From Bacteroidota bacterium (GTDB lineage Bacteria > Bacteroidota > Bacteroidia > B-17B0 > Aurantibacillaceae), in assembly GCA_016708845.1 (NCBI GenBank), contig JADJFB010000003.1, forward strand, positions 1-64,000: a stretch of 64,000 bases of DNA, in the 5' to 3' direction. Shown piece by piece: positions 30,215-39,706 of the stretch. The notes below the pieces were generated by a model. It worked only from the letters and a program-made list of their open reading frames with translations, did no database searches and was not told the DNA's origin. Made by a program: the position numbers and the translations under genes. Positions within the stretch are counted from its first letter, which is position 1. Each line of letters opens with the position of its first letter.

Positions 30215-31087
30215 ATGAAAAAAAAATTAAAAGTAGCCATTTTAGGTAGCGGAAATATTGGGACCGATTTATTGGTAAAGATTCAACGTTCAGAATATCT
30301 AGAATGTTCGATGTTTATAGGAAGAAATTTATCGTCGGCTGGCATGACTAAAGCTATTGATATGGGCGTTAGAGTTTCTGATAAAAGCATTAATGCGATT
30401 ATTGAAGAACCTGATAGTTGCGATATCGTATTTGATTGCACGTCTGCCAAAGATGCCGTTGCACATTGGAAAGTATTAGAAAAATTAGGGAAGTTTGTTA
30501 TTGATTTAACTCCTGCTAAAATTGGGATCCTTTGTATTCCTGCCGTAAACTTACAAGAAGCCATCAAACACCAAAATGTAAATATGGTTACTTGTGGTGG
30601 ACAAGCATCAATTCCAATTGCTTATGTTCTAGGTAAAACACAAAAAAACATTGAATACATTGAAGTGGTTTCCAGTATTGCATCTCGCAGCGCTGGTCCG
30701 GCTACTCGTTTAAACTTAGATGAATATGTTGATACTACTGAATTAGGTGTAAGAACATTTTCCGGTGTTGAAAAAACAAAAGCTATTTTAAACTTAAATC
30801 CAGCACAACCTTGTATTGACATGCAAACTACCATTTTTGCAAAAGTAAAAGAAGCAAATATGGATGCTTTGAAAAAGGAATTAGATATAATGGTTGCTCA
30901 AATAAAAGCGTATGTGCCAGGTTATCATATTTTAGTAAATCCGATTTACGAAAATGGAAGAATTGTAGTGATGGTAAAAGCACTAGGATTAGGAGATTAT
31001 TTACCAAAGTATGCTGGGAATTTAGATATAATCAATTGTGCTGCTATTGCTGTAGCAGAAGAATATTCAAAACAAAAAACAAAGTAA
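30215..31087 (+). CDS. Acylating acetaldehyde dehydrogenase (MhpF/DmpF type)
   Basis: The enzyme interconverts acetaldehyde and acetyl-CoA with NAD. In 290 residues it shows VAILGSGNIGTDLLVKI at the NAD loop, the catalytic Cys in NMVTCGGQASIPIAYVL, ASRSAGPATRLNLDEY and PGYHILVNPIYENGRIVV, all typical of the aromatic meta-cleavage dehydrogenases. It partners the aldolase encoded just downstream, as in DmpFG complexes, where aldehyde is channelled between subunits. No aromatic catabolic genes are nearby, and the pair sits in a surface-glycan operon, which is unusual. The gap to the ThDP gene is 27 bases. The frame is intact. Confidence 0.92.
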   Translation: MKKKLKVAILGSGNIGTDLLVKIQRSEYLECSMFIGRNLSSAGMTKAIDMGVRVSDKSINAIIEEPDSCDIVFDCTSAKDAVAHWKVLEKLGKFVIDLTPAKIGILCIPAVNLQEAIKHQNVNMVTCGGQASIPIAYVLGKTQKNIEYIEVVSSIASRSAGPATRLNLDEYVDTTELGVRTFSGVEKTKAILNLNPAQPCIDMQTTIFAKVKEANMDALKKELDIMVAQIKAYVPGYHILVNPIYENGRIVVMVKALGLGDYLPKYAGNLDIINCAAIAVAEEYSKQKTK

Positions 31088-31129
31088 TTATAAAATAAAT
31101 TTCTTTAATATTTAAATTATTAAAATTAG

Positions 31130-32140
31130 ATGAAAAAAATTGCCATTCACGACCCCACACTAAGAGATGGAAACCATGCGGTTGCTCATCAATTAAGTGC
31201 TAAGCAAATAGATTTATATACTAAAGCTGCTGAAAAAGCGGGCGTACCTGTTGTAGAAGTTGGTCACGGAAACGGACTAGGAGCTTCCTCGTTACAAGTA
31301 GGCGAAGCTTTAGAAAGTGATGTGACTTTATTGGAAACAGCTCGTAAAAATTTAAAAAATAGCAAATTAAGTATTCATTGCATTCCAGGTTTTGCAACTA
31401 TTAAACGTGATTTAGAAAGAGCCATTTCTATTGGTGTAGATGTCGTTCGCGTCGCATCTCATTGTACAGAAGCAGACATCACTCAACGTCATATTGCTTT
31501 TTGTAGAGAGAAAGGAAAAGACACTTATGGTGTTTTAATGATGAGTCACATGGCTTCGGTGAAGTTATTAGTAGAAGAAGCTCAGAAAATGGAGTTATAC
31601 GGTGCAGAAGGAATCATCATCATGGACTCGTCTGGTAATTATTTACCAGCTGATGTTACTGAAAGAATTAATGCCTTGGTAAATGGGTTAGGTGTTCCTG
31701 TTGGTTTTCATGGTCATAATAACTTAGGAATGGCAGTGGCAAATTCGATTGCAGCCGTTGAAGCTGGTGCAAAAATATTAGATGCTACTGCTCGTGGTTT
31801 TGGTGCAGGTGCTGGAAACACACAATTAGAAGTATTAATTGCGGTGATGGAACGAATGGGTTACGAAACAGGCATTAACTTATATAAAATGTTGGATGCT
31901 GCTGATTTAGCAGAAAAAGAATTAATGCCAAAAGTACCAACTATTAGTTCTGAAAGTGTGGTGAGTGGTTTGTCTGGTGTGTTCTCTGGATTTGCCAAAC
32001 ACGTATCTCGAATTTCGAAAGAATACAATGTGGATCCTCGCGATGTGTATTTTGAATTAGGAAAAAGAAAAGTAGTAGCAGGACAAGAAGATTTGATTAT
32101 TGAAGTAGTAATGGAACTTGTAAAAAATAAAGAAGATTAA
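31130..32140 (+). CDS. 4-hydroxy-2-oxovalerate aldolase (MhpE/DmpG type)
   Basis: A DRE-TIM aldolase that splits 4-hydroxy-2-oxo acids to pyruvate and an aldehyde, or works in reverse. The metal and catalytic residues lie in IHDPTLRDGNHAVAHQL, VEVGHGNGLGASSLQ and GFHGHNNLGMAVANSI, and the C-terminal part contains the communication domain (TISSESVVSGLSGVFSGFAKH) that contacts the dehydrogenase. Its 336 residues match family length. The stop overlaps the next SDR start (TAATG), implying coupled translation. In this locus it may supply or consume a short hydroxy-keto acid used for a sugar side chain; the direction cannot be read from sequence. Confidence 0.92.
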   Translation: MKKIAIHDPTLRDGNHAVAHQLSAKQIDLYTKAAEKAGVPVVEVGHGNGLGASSLQVGEALESDVTLLETARKNLKNSKLSIHCIPGFATIKRDLERAISIGVDVVRVASHCTEADITQRHIAFCREKGKDTYGVLMMSHMASVKLLVEEAQKMELYGAEGIIIMDSSGNYLPADVTERINALVNGLGVPVGFHGHNNLGMAVANSIAAVEAGAKILDATARGFGAGAGNTQLEVLIAVMERMGYETGINLYKMLDAADLAEKELMPKVPTISSESVVSGLSGVFSGFAKHVSRISKEYNVDPRDVYFELGKRKVVAGQEDLIIEVVMELVKNKED

Positions 32141-33189
32141 TGAGCGCAAAAGCAATTAAATTAACTTACGAAAATTGTCGTACCTCGAGTGCCGACTTTA
32201 ATTCTTTACAGGAATTAAAAAATAGAACCATTTTAATTACGGGTGGAACGGGCTTTGTTGGCAAATGGTTAACCGAAATGGTTTGCTATTTAAATGCAGA
32301 ACATAAACTAAATATAAAATTATATTTATTAGCCAGAGATACAGAAAGCTTTAAAACAGAAGTTCCACACTTAGCTAAAAACCCTTGCGTTAATTTAATT
32401 CAGCAAGATGTAAGGCATTTAAGTGAACTACCTAAAGATGTAAATTATGTAATTAATGCTGCCGGTAGTCCAGATAGAATGGAACATGTCAGCAAACCAT
32501 TAAGTACAATTGACACGTTTTATAAAGGCACTAATTCTGTTTTAGAAGAATGTTTTAGATTACCAGGTTTACATAAAATCATTCATTTAAGTTCAAACTA
32601 CGTTTACGGTAGTTTAAATAATGACAAGATTAAAGAAACCGACATGGGAACTTTAGATTGCAATTCGATTAATGCAACCTACGGCGAAATTAAACGCATG
32701 ACAGAAACTTTATGCGCTATTTATGGCAATCAGCAACATCTGCCAATAACAATAGTACGCCCCTTTGCCTTTGTTGGTCCTTACCAAAAATTAGAGAAGC
32801 CTTGGGCCATTAATAATTTTATAAGAGATGCCATTCATGGTGGGCCAATTAAAATTTTAGGAAATGGCAATACACAACGCAGTTATTTATACGGAAGTGA
32901 TCTAGCCTTTTGGTTATTGAAATTATTAGCCAAAGGAAAAACGGATACGGTTTATAATGTGGGAAGTGCTAATAGCATTTCGTTAAAAGACTTAGCAGAA
33001 AGCATTAAAAATATCGTCGATAAAAAACTAGAAGTGATTGAACGCTCGTCTAAAGAAGTTTACAATCAAACATCCAAAGCAACGCCAGATTTAAGTTTAA
33101 TAACAAAAGACACTCAAGTAAAAGAAAATTACACTTTAACGGAAGCTTTGGAACACACTGTAAATTGGAATAAGTTTATAAAGAAGTAA
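32140..33189 (+). CDS. NAD-dependent epimerase/dehydratase (extended SDR), paralogue of the first gene of the operon
   Basis: The 349-residue protein has the NAD loop ILITGGTGFVGKWLTEM, VINAAGSPDRME, the Tyr-Lys pair in ATYGEIKRMTETLC, RPFAFVGPYQKLEKPW and RSYLYGSDLAFWLLKLL. It matches the SDR at 26623-27648 along the whole length, including an unusual insertion of conserved bases around GKWLTE. The two SDR genes flank the carbon-carbon bond enzymes. A role as the ketone reductase that completes a branched sugar (like YerF) is a model only. It ends the operon and is followed by a strong bidirectional hairpin. Confidence 0.88.
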   Translation: MSAKAIKLTYENCRTSSADFNSLQELKNRTILITGGTGFVGKWLTEMVCYLNAEHKLNIKLYLLARDTESFKTEVPHLAKNPCVNLIQQDVRHLSELPKDVNYVINAAGSPDRMEHVSKPLSTIDTFYKGTNSVLEECFRLPGLHKIIHLSSNYVYGSLNNDKIKETDMGTLDCNSINATYGEIKRMTETLCAIYGNQQHLPITIVRPFAFVGPYQKLEKPWAINNFIRDAIHGGPIKILGNGNTQRSYLYGSDLAFWLLKLLAKGKTDTVYNVGSANSISLKDLAESIKNIVDKKLEVIERSSKEVYNQTSKATPDLSLITKDTQVKENYTLTEALEHTVNWNKFIKK

Positions 33190-33200
33190 AGATATCTTAA

Positions 33201-33236
33201 AACAAAAAAAGCGAGAAAATTCTCGCTTTTTTTGTT
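33201..33236. terminator. Bidirectional terminator between SDR and YfhO genes
   Basis: A perfect 16-bp stem (AACAAAAAAAGCGAGA and TCTCGCTTTTTTTGTT) with an AAAT loop lies between convergent genes whose stops are at 33189 and 33245. Runs of A and T on either side of the GC core let it act on both strands. Confidence 0.9.
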
Positions 33237-33244
33237 TATTCTTT

Positions 33245-35656
33245 TTACTTTTTCCTACTTCTCAAAAAATTAAATCCTAATAAAGCAAAAAAGACGATAA
33301 GGGCTGCAATTGAAATTGCGGCTCCTTTTGCTTTTAATCGTGGTTCAAATATTAACTCTACTTTATTATTCCCTTTAGTGATTGGTAAACCTGTTAATCC
33401 AGCGTTAATTCTATATAATTTAGCCTCCACATCATTCACTTTTACATGCCAGCCTTCATCAAATGGGATTGAGAAAAATAAAGCTTTAGATTCATTTATA
33501 TTAATTGAACCTATGATATTATTATCTGAGAATTTAGAAATTGTAAATTTATCTTTCTTCAAATCATTCACATAAGCTAAATAATTATCAAAAGTCACAG
33601 GGGCAGTTGTGTCAGCAATATTAAATTGCTTTAAAGAAGAGAAAGTTGCCTTATCTTCATTTCCTATCACACAAGCTCTCAACAAGCAAAAATCTTTTTG
33701 AGTAGGAGACAATTTTTTAAATTCATCTTCACCAATGGATTTATCATAAGTAAAACCAAAAGGTAAAGCAAATTTATTTTTGTATACTGTTACATCTCCA
33801 AACTTAGCTATAGAATCAAATCCCATATTAGCTACTGCCCTATCCGTGCGTTTAGACAACCAATACTTACCACTTGCTATAGAAAATAAAATTGGTCTGT
33901 CTCCTAAACCTTTAGCCCAACGTGTTTGATTTTCATCCTTCACATCAATCACATTTAAATCACCTAAAAATTTAATATAGTTTTTTTGATTAAACGAATA
34001 ATAAGAAGAAGTACCATAAAAATTTTGAACCTTAGCATCATTAATACTGCTATGAATGGCTAATCCAGAACTATAATCCTTATTAATTCTAAAAAAATCT
34101 TTGTCAATGCTTTTTAAATAGGCAACCGATTCAACTGAATAATCGTTATAACCAACTTTATCTTTTAACATTGAGCCTGTAATTACATCACGCTTATTAA
34201 CAGTAATACTTGAAAAATAAGCTACTTCAAAAAAGCAAAGAACAATTAACACGGTTTTAGAAATTGATTTAAACGATGTTGTAGTACTTAAACCATACAA
34301 TAAGCCTGCATACGTAAATATCAAAAGTGTAACAATTGACCTTAAACTTGTATTAACAGCTGGTTTAAACTGGTTAGCTGGAGTGTATAACAAAAACAAT
34401 AAAACTAATACTGTAACACCCAATACAATTTTATTAATCTTATTATTTTTTTCAATATAACTGATAGCTCTAGCAGAAAACATGACCATAAACAAAACTA
34501 TAACTAAAGAAAACGCCCTAAAATAATCTCCTGAAAATGCCCAAAATGCATAACGGAAATACGGAAATAAAATTGGCAAACATAATAAAGCTGTGATTCC
34601 ACCATAAAGCATTTTTTGTCTTTTATTTAGTATGCTAAAAAATTGTGGAAATGTTACTAAACAAAATATGCCACAATAAAACAATGGAGCTTCTAAATAA
34701 TTTTGCCATCCTTTAAAATTACTTCCTGTTCCTATCATATCACTACCAAAAGCTCTATACGTTGTTGTAAAACGTAAAGCATCATCTGCCAAACCAAAAG
34801 TATCTTGCTGTTTCAGTTTTTCAAAAAAACTAGACTCGCCGCCAACACGAGGACTTTCTAAATACTGTAAAATATCAGGCAATAACTGATAACCTGTTAT
34901 TGCAACACCTATACTTGCCAGTCCAACAGTTTTTATAAGAAAAATAAAAAATGCTTTATTATTTGTTTCATGGGTATCAAAATAACGAGCGCAAATATAA
35001 GTTGCTAATACTATTGAGTAAGGAAATAACAAAAATGGCTGAAGGAAGCCTAAACACATAATACCAAACACGAACCAAAAAAACTTTTTGTGATTTAACC
35101 AACGTTCAAATCCATAAAGAATAATAGCAATGTATAATGCCTCTGTAGAAAATATAGCCCAACAACCACCTAATATTATAAAACCTGAAAAAGAAAAAAG
35201 AATAGAGAATATTAATGCCGAAAAGTTGGACAACTTAACTTCTTTTAGGAATTTATAAAATACAAATCCTGATAAAAATATTTTCAGAATCTCCATAAAA
35301 GCTAATCCATATGGTATTTTCGATTTATCGAAAAGCGTTAAGAAATCGGAAAAGAAATCGCCCAACCAGATTGGAAAAACATTTTGACCCATTCCTTGAG
35401 AGAAACTCCAACCAGGAACGCCATTAATATCTGAATAGTTTGTTAACCAAGGAAAATAAATGTTAATTGAATCACTACCAATATCTCTGAATAAATAGAT
35501 TTTTTTGAAGCTAATGAAATCACTGAAAATTAAATAGCAGGAAAGAAGAATAAGTCCTAACAGATAATATAGTTCTTTTCCTTTTATGTATGAATCGTAA
35601 AAATTAGAATTTGACGAATTATTTTGTTCTGGTTTACTATTATTTTGCTTTGCCAT
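33245..35656 (-). CDS. YfhO-family multi-pass membrane protein
   Basis: The 803-residue protein begins with an asparagine-rich cytoplasmic leader, then a first helix (YLLGLILLSCYLIFSDF) and the YfhO-type loop IYFPWLTNYSDINGVPGWSF. About 12 more helices follow up to residue 480, then an extracellular domain with ESKALFFSIPFDEGWHVKVN, the family hallmark, and a last helix before FNFLRSRKK. YfhO proteins resemble GT-C glycosyltransferases and in Gram-positives help glycosylate teichoic acids; activity in Bacteroidota is not established. Placement next to the glycan operons and another GT-C gene supports a role in surface glycosylation. Confidence 0.88.
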   Translation of the reverse strand: MAKQNNSKPEQNNSSNSNFYDSYIKGKELYYLLGLILLSCYLIFSDFISFKKIYLFRDIGSDSINIYFPWLTNYSDINGVPGWSFSQGMGQNVFPIWLGDFFSDFLTLFDKSKIPYGLAFMEILKIFLSGFVFYKFLKEVKLSNFSALIFSILFSFSGFIILGGCWAIFSTEALYIAIILYGFERWLNHKKFFWFVFGIMCLGFLQPFLLFPYSIVLATYICARYFDTHETNNKAFFIFLIKTVGLASIGVAITGYQLLPDILQYLESPRVGGESSFFEKLKQQDTFGLADDALRFTTTYRAFGSDMIGTGSNFKGWQNYLEAPLFYCGIFCLVTFPQFFSILNKRQKMLYGGITALLCLPILFPYFRYAFWAFSGDYFRAFSLVIVLFMVMFSARAISYIEKNNKINKIVLGVTVLVLLFLLYTPANQFKPAVNTSLRSIVTLLIFTYAGLLYGLSTTTSFKSISKTVLIVLCFFEVAYFSSITVNKRDVITGSMLKDKVGYNDYSVESVAYLKSIDKDFFRINKDYSSGLAIHSSINDAKVQNFYGTSSYYSFNQKNYIKFLGDLNVIDVKDENQTRWAKGLGDRPILFSIASGKYWLSKRTDRAVANMGFDSIAKFGDVTVYKNKFALPFGFTYDKSIGEDEFKKLSPTQKDFCLLRACVIGNEDKATFSSLKQFNIADTTAPVTFDNYLAYVNDLKKDKFTISKFSDNNIIGSININESKALFFSIPFDEGWHVKVNDVEAKLYRINAGLTGLPITKGNNKVELIFEPRLKAKGAAISIAALIVFFALLGFNFLRSRKK

Positions 35657-35746
35657 ATCAGCTTCTCTCTTATTTTAATGTACTAAGATAAAAAAGGATT
35701 TGGAATTACTCAACAAAACCAATTGAGAATCTGTTTTTATTATAAT

Positions 35747-36946
35747 TTATTTAAAAACAGTAAGAAATCCTTTCTGCTGCGTTTGAGAATTATCGCAAGC
35801 ATTGTTAAAAGAAGCTACCCAGTAATATGTACCATCATCTACCATCTCATTAGCTTGTTTCCCGTTCCATTTAACAGGACTTTGGGTAATAGAATAAACT
35901 AATTTACCCCATCTATTATAGATGCGAAAATCGTTAACAGTAATGTTTGTGGTTTTAAATTCAAAAAAATCATTAGCGCCATCTCCATTGGGCGTAAATA
36001 CATTTGGAATTAAAAAATTATCCAAAAAAGCGATAGTTACATGAGCTGTATCTGTTTGTCTGCATCCATTACTACTCTCAATAGTTGCCCAATAAGTTCC
36101 ACTATTACTAACGTTTATTGATTGAGTATGACTTCCAGTTGACCAAGTATAAGAAATTGCAACACCTGCATTTAAGTTTACAGAGTCGGCACATAAGGTT
36201 GTATCTCTTAAAAAATCTGAAGTTCCAATGATTTGTGAAGGACTTGCTTCATTATATAATTGTACTATTTCTTGCGCCGTTAAAGCTCTTTTGTAAATTC
36301 TTATAGCATCTAGATTTCCCATAAAATATTCTGAGTTTACAGTGTTTGATCCCAAAACCAAATCTGCTGCTGTACTAAGTGTGCCAGAACGTTGCCCAAC
36401 ATCCGATTGCAAAATACCATCCAAATAAATATAATTTTGATTTATATTAGATTTATAAACACCAACAACATGATGCCAATTTGTATCAATCGAGTTATTA
36501 GTACATGCGTCTTGGGCAGCACCAGAAGCTGTATAAAAAGAAACATGATTTGGCATATTACAATAACCTGAACCACTAATATTTGCAAAAAACTGGTATC
36601 CACTCCAACTACCAAAACTATTTTTACTTAATACAACGCTATTAGCATTGTTTATGTGAGTTTTAATCCATATTGAAATTGTAAAATCCGTAAAATTATC
36701 CATATCAACGTTTGATGAATTTGGTATTACGATATCAGCATTTATTCCATTAAAAGAATAAGCTTCATTACAATTTCCAAATCTATCATAGGTTAAAGTT
36801 GCTCCATGAACTATTCCATTATTAAAATAGCCACTAGAATCATTAGTGTTACCATGAAAAGGCCAATAGCCCTCCAGTCCTAATGATGGGATTTGTGAGT
36901 AAGCACGAAGAAACATAAAAAAGAAAATTGATATGTATAGTCTCAT
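35747..36946 (-). CDS. Secreted LamG protein with T9SS type B sorting domain
   Basis: The 399-residue protein starts with a short signal peptide (LYISIFFFMFLRAYSQ). Residues 20-240 are a LamG jelly-roll (LGLEGYWPFHGNTNDSSGY, FGNCNEAYSFNG, TISIWIKT, WHHVVGVYKSNINQ, NLDAIRIYKRAL). A PKD/Ig-like segment follows (SYTWSTGSHTQSINVSNSGT), then a CHU_C sorting domain: LIPNVFTPNGDGANDFFEF, RIYNRWGKLVY and DGTYYWVASF. The LamG domain aligns closely with that of 16725-17747, including the DRFGN and GSWxGY motifs, while the sorting signal is of the other type. Confidence 0.88.
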   Translation of the reverse strand: MRLYISIFFFMFLRAYSQIPSLGLEGYWPFHGNTNDSSGYFNNGIVHGATLTYDRFGNCNEAYSFNGINADIVIPNSSNVDMDNFTDFTISIWIKTHINNANSVVLSKNSFGSWSGYQFFANISGSGYCNMPNHVSFYTASGAAQDACTNNSIDTNWHHVVGVYKSNINQNYIYLDGILQSDVGQRSGTLSTAADLVLGSNTVNSEYFMGNLDAIRIYKRALTAQEIVQLYNEASPSQIIGTSDFLRDTTLCADSVNLNAGVAISYTWSTGSHTQSINVSNSGTYWATIESSNGCRQTDTAHVTIAFLDNFLIPNVFTPNGDGANDFFEFKTTNITVNDFRIYNRWGKLVYSITQSPVKWNGKQANEMVDDGTYYWVASFNNACDNSQTQQKGFLTVFK

Positions 36947-37107
36947 TTTTTAATACAATTATTAAATAATAATTTAATAGACTACTAGTTTACTATTAGA
37001 AAATTAAGTCAAGTAAAAATAAACAATTATTATATTATAAGAACTAATAACTATTAAATGAGATGATTAACTTAGTAAGTGTATCTAAAATTCAGATAAA
37101 CGATTCC

Positions 37108-38960
37108 CTATTTAATATCAGGAGCCATATAATTAACTCCTTTTCCTTCGATTTGGTATATTTTAAATGAGTTGACCTTTATATTATATGGCTTTTTACC
37201 AATATTCCATATAAAACACACCATTTTTTTAGATTTTTGGGGAAGGGTTCCTGTTATTAAACTATAGGTTAGATTTTTTTTGCCATTTAAATCATATCCA
37301 GTCCATTGTAAAGGATACCGTTTAAAATAACATTGCTGATCCAGCGAATCGTTTACCGCTAAAACAATCCAAGTATTAGTTGGTTTGGAGATCTTCAACA
37401 CATCAAAATTGATTTCTGCGATTATTGGATTTGAATTCGCAAATGAAGTATCTCCTCTATCATAAATACCAAGGAACTCAGCGTCATTTGTCTCTAATAA
37501 TATGTCTTTTATCTCAATAACTAAATTTCGCTTTATTTTTTCTTTTCTTTTTAAAACTACAAATCCCCAATCAGGTTCAGTATCAATAATATCATAATAG
37601 TCTTTAAAATATTTTTCTTCTGCCTTGGTTGCAATATAATAATCGCAATTCATCTGCATTACCTCGGTTGGATCGGCTGGATTTAAAACACCTCCATAGC
37701 GGTAATTAAAGAACCCATAAAATAATTCTCGAACGCGATGCCCGCCAATGGTAATTCGTTCTTGAGATTTTTCTTGCTCCTTTAATAAGGTAGTATAAAA
37801 ATGCTCTGGAATCGTTTCATAAACACTTAAAGAATGTTTTGTAAAATTAATATTCAACATAAAATGAATAGCACATAATCCTGTTAAGCCAAATCCAACA
37901 ATTTTATTAAAATTTAAAGAAAGCTTATCTAATGTAAGACACATCCATAAAGCAAAAAACACGTAAAAAAACAAACCTGTTCTATCTTCTGGAAAATTGA
38001 CAGTAAATAGTTTGTTCATTAAATAAAAACCAAAAACTAACGACCAAAAAATGATAAAAAATAAAGTTGAAAAATCTGGTAATTTTATTAATTGCTTAAT
38101 TATTAAAATAGTCGTTTTGTTAACAAACACAAATAATCCAATCACTAATCCAACCAAACCAAGAACTATCCATTTAACAATAGCAGAATAAGTTCCAACC
38201 AATAACTGAATTAAAGTGACAAATGTTACGTTCCAATAACTATCTCCTGCACCATAATACAAAGCACCGCCTTCTTGAAGATAAAACGAAAAAGACAACC
38301 AATAATAAATAGCAGCAAAATGTAACAACCAAACTCCAATAACCGTTGGGTTAAATAATTTCTTATTCGTAATCTGAATAACAAACATAATTCCACTTAA
38401 TAATAAAACCACAATGATTAAAATTAAATTAGAACTAATCGCTAATTGAAAAAACAATAAGGTCCATAAAACTTATTTCTATTCTCAGGTGCATTTATAA
38501 ACTCCAACATAAACGCTATACCCATAATGAGTAAAGCCAATGATAATCCATAACCACGACAAGCGCCAAAAAATGTAAGCCAATGATAGGATAATAAAAA
38601 TATAGCGGTTAAAAGTAACTTAGAACCTATTTGATTTAAGTGTTTAGATATTTTATAGGTAGCAAAAATTAAAATAACTAATCCGATTAAATTAGGAATG
38701 CGTAAGGCAAATGGAGATGAACCAAATAAGTGAAAACAAATATTCCCTAAATAACTATTAAGCACATGATTATTCGCGTCTACAGCAGAATGAAATGGCA
38801 TATAATTTCCAGATTGTATAAAGAAGAAAAATGTAGCGGTCTCGTCGTGATTAAATGGCACTAAATAACTTCTAAGTGCTATAATTATAAAAACAATAAC
38901 AGAAATACTTGCAAACAAGACTTTAAATAAGACAGATTTATTTGAGTTCAATTCTATCAT
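37108..38960 (-). CDS. GT-C type membrane glycosyltransferase-like protein, frameshifted
   Basis: The start ATG at 38960 lies one base after the stop of the upstream monooxygenase-like gene. The first helix (VLFASISVIVFIIIALRSYL) is followed by the loop VPFNHDETATFFF, which carries the acidic pair expected of GT-C enzymes such as ArnT/PMT. The frame changes near 38450 (after NRNKF) and continues with about eight further helices (NLILIIVVLLLSGIMFVIQI, FFIIFWSLVFGFYLMNKLF). A soluble C-terminal domain of about 220 residues ends in KGVNYMAPDIK. Total about 615 residues. The donor is probably a polyprenyl-phosphate sugar, by analogy. Confidence 0.7.
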
Positions 38961-38961
38961 T

Positions 38962-39285
38962 TTATACCGCCTTAAATAAATGAGAGTTTTCAACCTTACA
39001 AATTTGACTTAAATAGCGTTTGTACCAGTGCTTAGCATTAGACTTTGCTTTTACATGTGTCATATTATTTCGCCAAATTGTTATATGCTCCATACTTTGC
39101 CAATACGAAATAAAAATCCCTTTGTTTCCATTAGAACAACTTTCATAACCTAAAAATCCTTCTTGTTCCTGAGCTAATTTCATAGTTAATACATCCATTT
39201 CTTCATAGCCTTCTAAATCATCTGATTTAGTTGATGAAAAAATAACAGCGTAATAATCTGATTGAGGCGGATTAGATTTCCACAT
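38962..39285 (-). CDS. Antibiotic biosynthesis monooxygenase (ABM)-fold protein
   Basis: The ATG at 39285 gives 107 residues (MWKSNPPQSDYYAVIF). The pattern EMDVLTMKLAQEQEGFLGYE followed by ISYWQSMEHITIWRNN matches the dimeric alpha-beta barrel family often named DUF/antibiotic biosynthesis monooxygenase, which includes heme-degrading and quinone-oxidising enzymes. The metal-free core gives no clue to substrate. It is tightly linked to the following GT-C gene (one base), yet the functions need not be related. Confidence 0.75.
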   Translation of the reverse strand: MWKSNPPQSDYYAVIFSSTKSDDLEGYEEMDVLTMKLAQEQEGFLGYESCSNGNKGIFISYWQSMEHITIWRNNMTHVKAKSNAKHWYKRYLSQICKVENSHLFKAV

Positions 39286-39317
39286 AAACAATATTTAAGC
39301 TATAAAAATAACATAAA

Positions 39318-39347
39318 AAAAGCATCCACTAACTAGTGAATGCTTTT
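39318..39347 (-). terminator. Terminator after secG
   Basis: AAAAGCAT-C-CACT, loop AACT, AGTG-A-ATGCTTTT forms a stem with one internal mismatch, 17 bases downstream of the secG stop on the minus strand. It separates secG from the ABM gene. Confidence 0.7.
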
Positions 39348-39364
39348 CATTTAAATATTTAAAA

Positions 39365-39703
39365 TTATTGAGGTGTTGCTGTTGGAGCACCTGGTTGTGC
39401 TGCAGGTTGAGCCGCTGGAGCAACCGCTCCACTTGCTTTTGCTTTGGTAATAGAACCTTCAGTATCTGTACTATCAACTGAATCACCTTTTTTAGGAGTA
39501 GATAACAAACTAAATACTAATAATAAGATAGCTAAAGTCCAAGTAGCTTTTTCTATAAAATCAGTACCACGACGAGCACCCATGATTTGGTTAGCTGCTG
39601 AGAAATTACTTGAGATCCCTCCACCTTTTGAATTTTGAACTAATACTACTAAGATTAGTAATACACACACGATGATAATGGAGATAGTTAATATTGCTTG
39701 CAT
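39365..39703 (-). CDS. secG: Preprotein translocase subunit SecG
   Basis: SecG is the small, non-essential subunit of the SecYEG channel. The 112-residue protein has the family layout: helix 1 (ILTISIIIVCVLLILVVLVQ), the conserved NSKGGGISSNF loop, MGARRGTDFIEKATW and helix 2 (TLAILLLVFSLLS). The C-terminal 40 residues are a low-complexity Ala/Pro/Gln tail (AAQPAAQPGAPTATPQ) frequent in Bacteroidota SecG. The position after lptE and a hypothetical gene is conserved in the phylum. Confidence 0.93.
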   Translation of the reverse strand: MQAILTISIIIVCVLLILVVLVQNSKGGGISSNFSAANQIMGARRGTDFIEKATWTLAILLLVFSLLSTPKKGDSVDSTDTEGSITKAKASGAVAPAAQPAAQPGAPTATPQ

Positions 39704-39706
39704 AAT

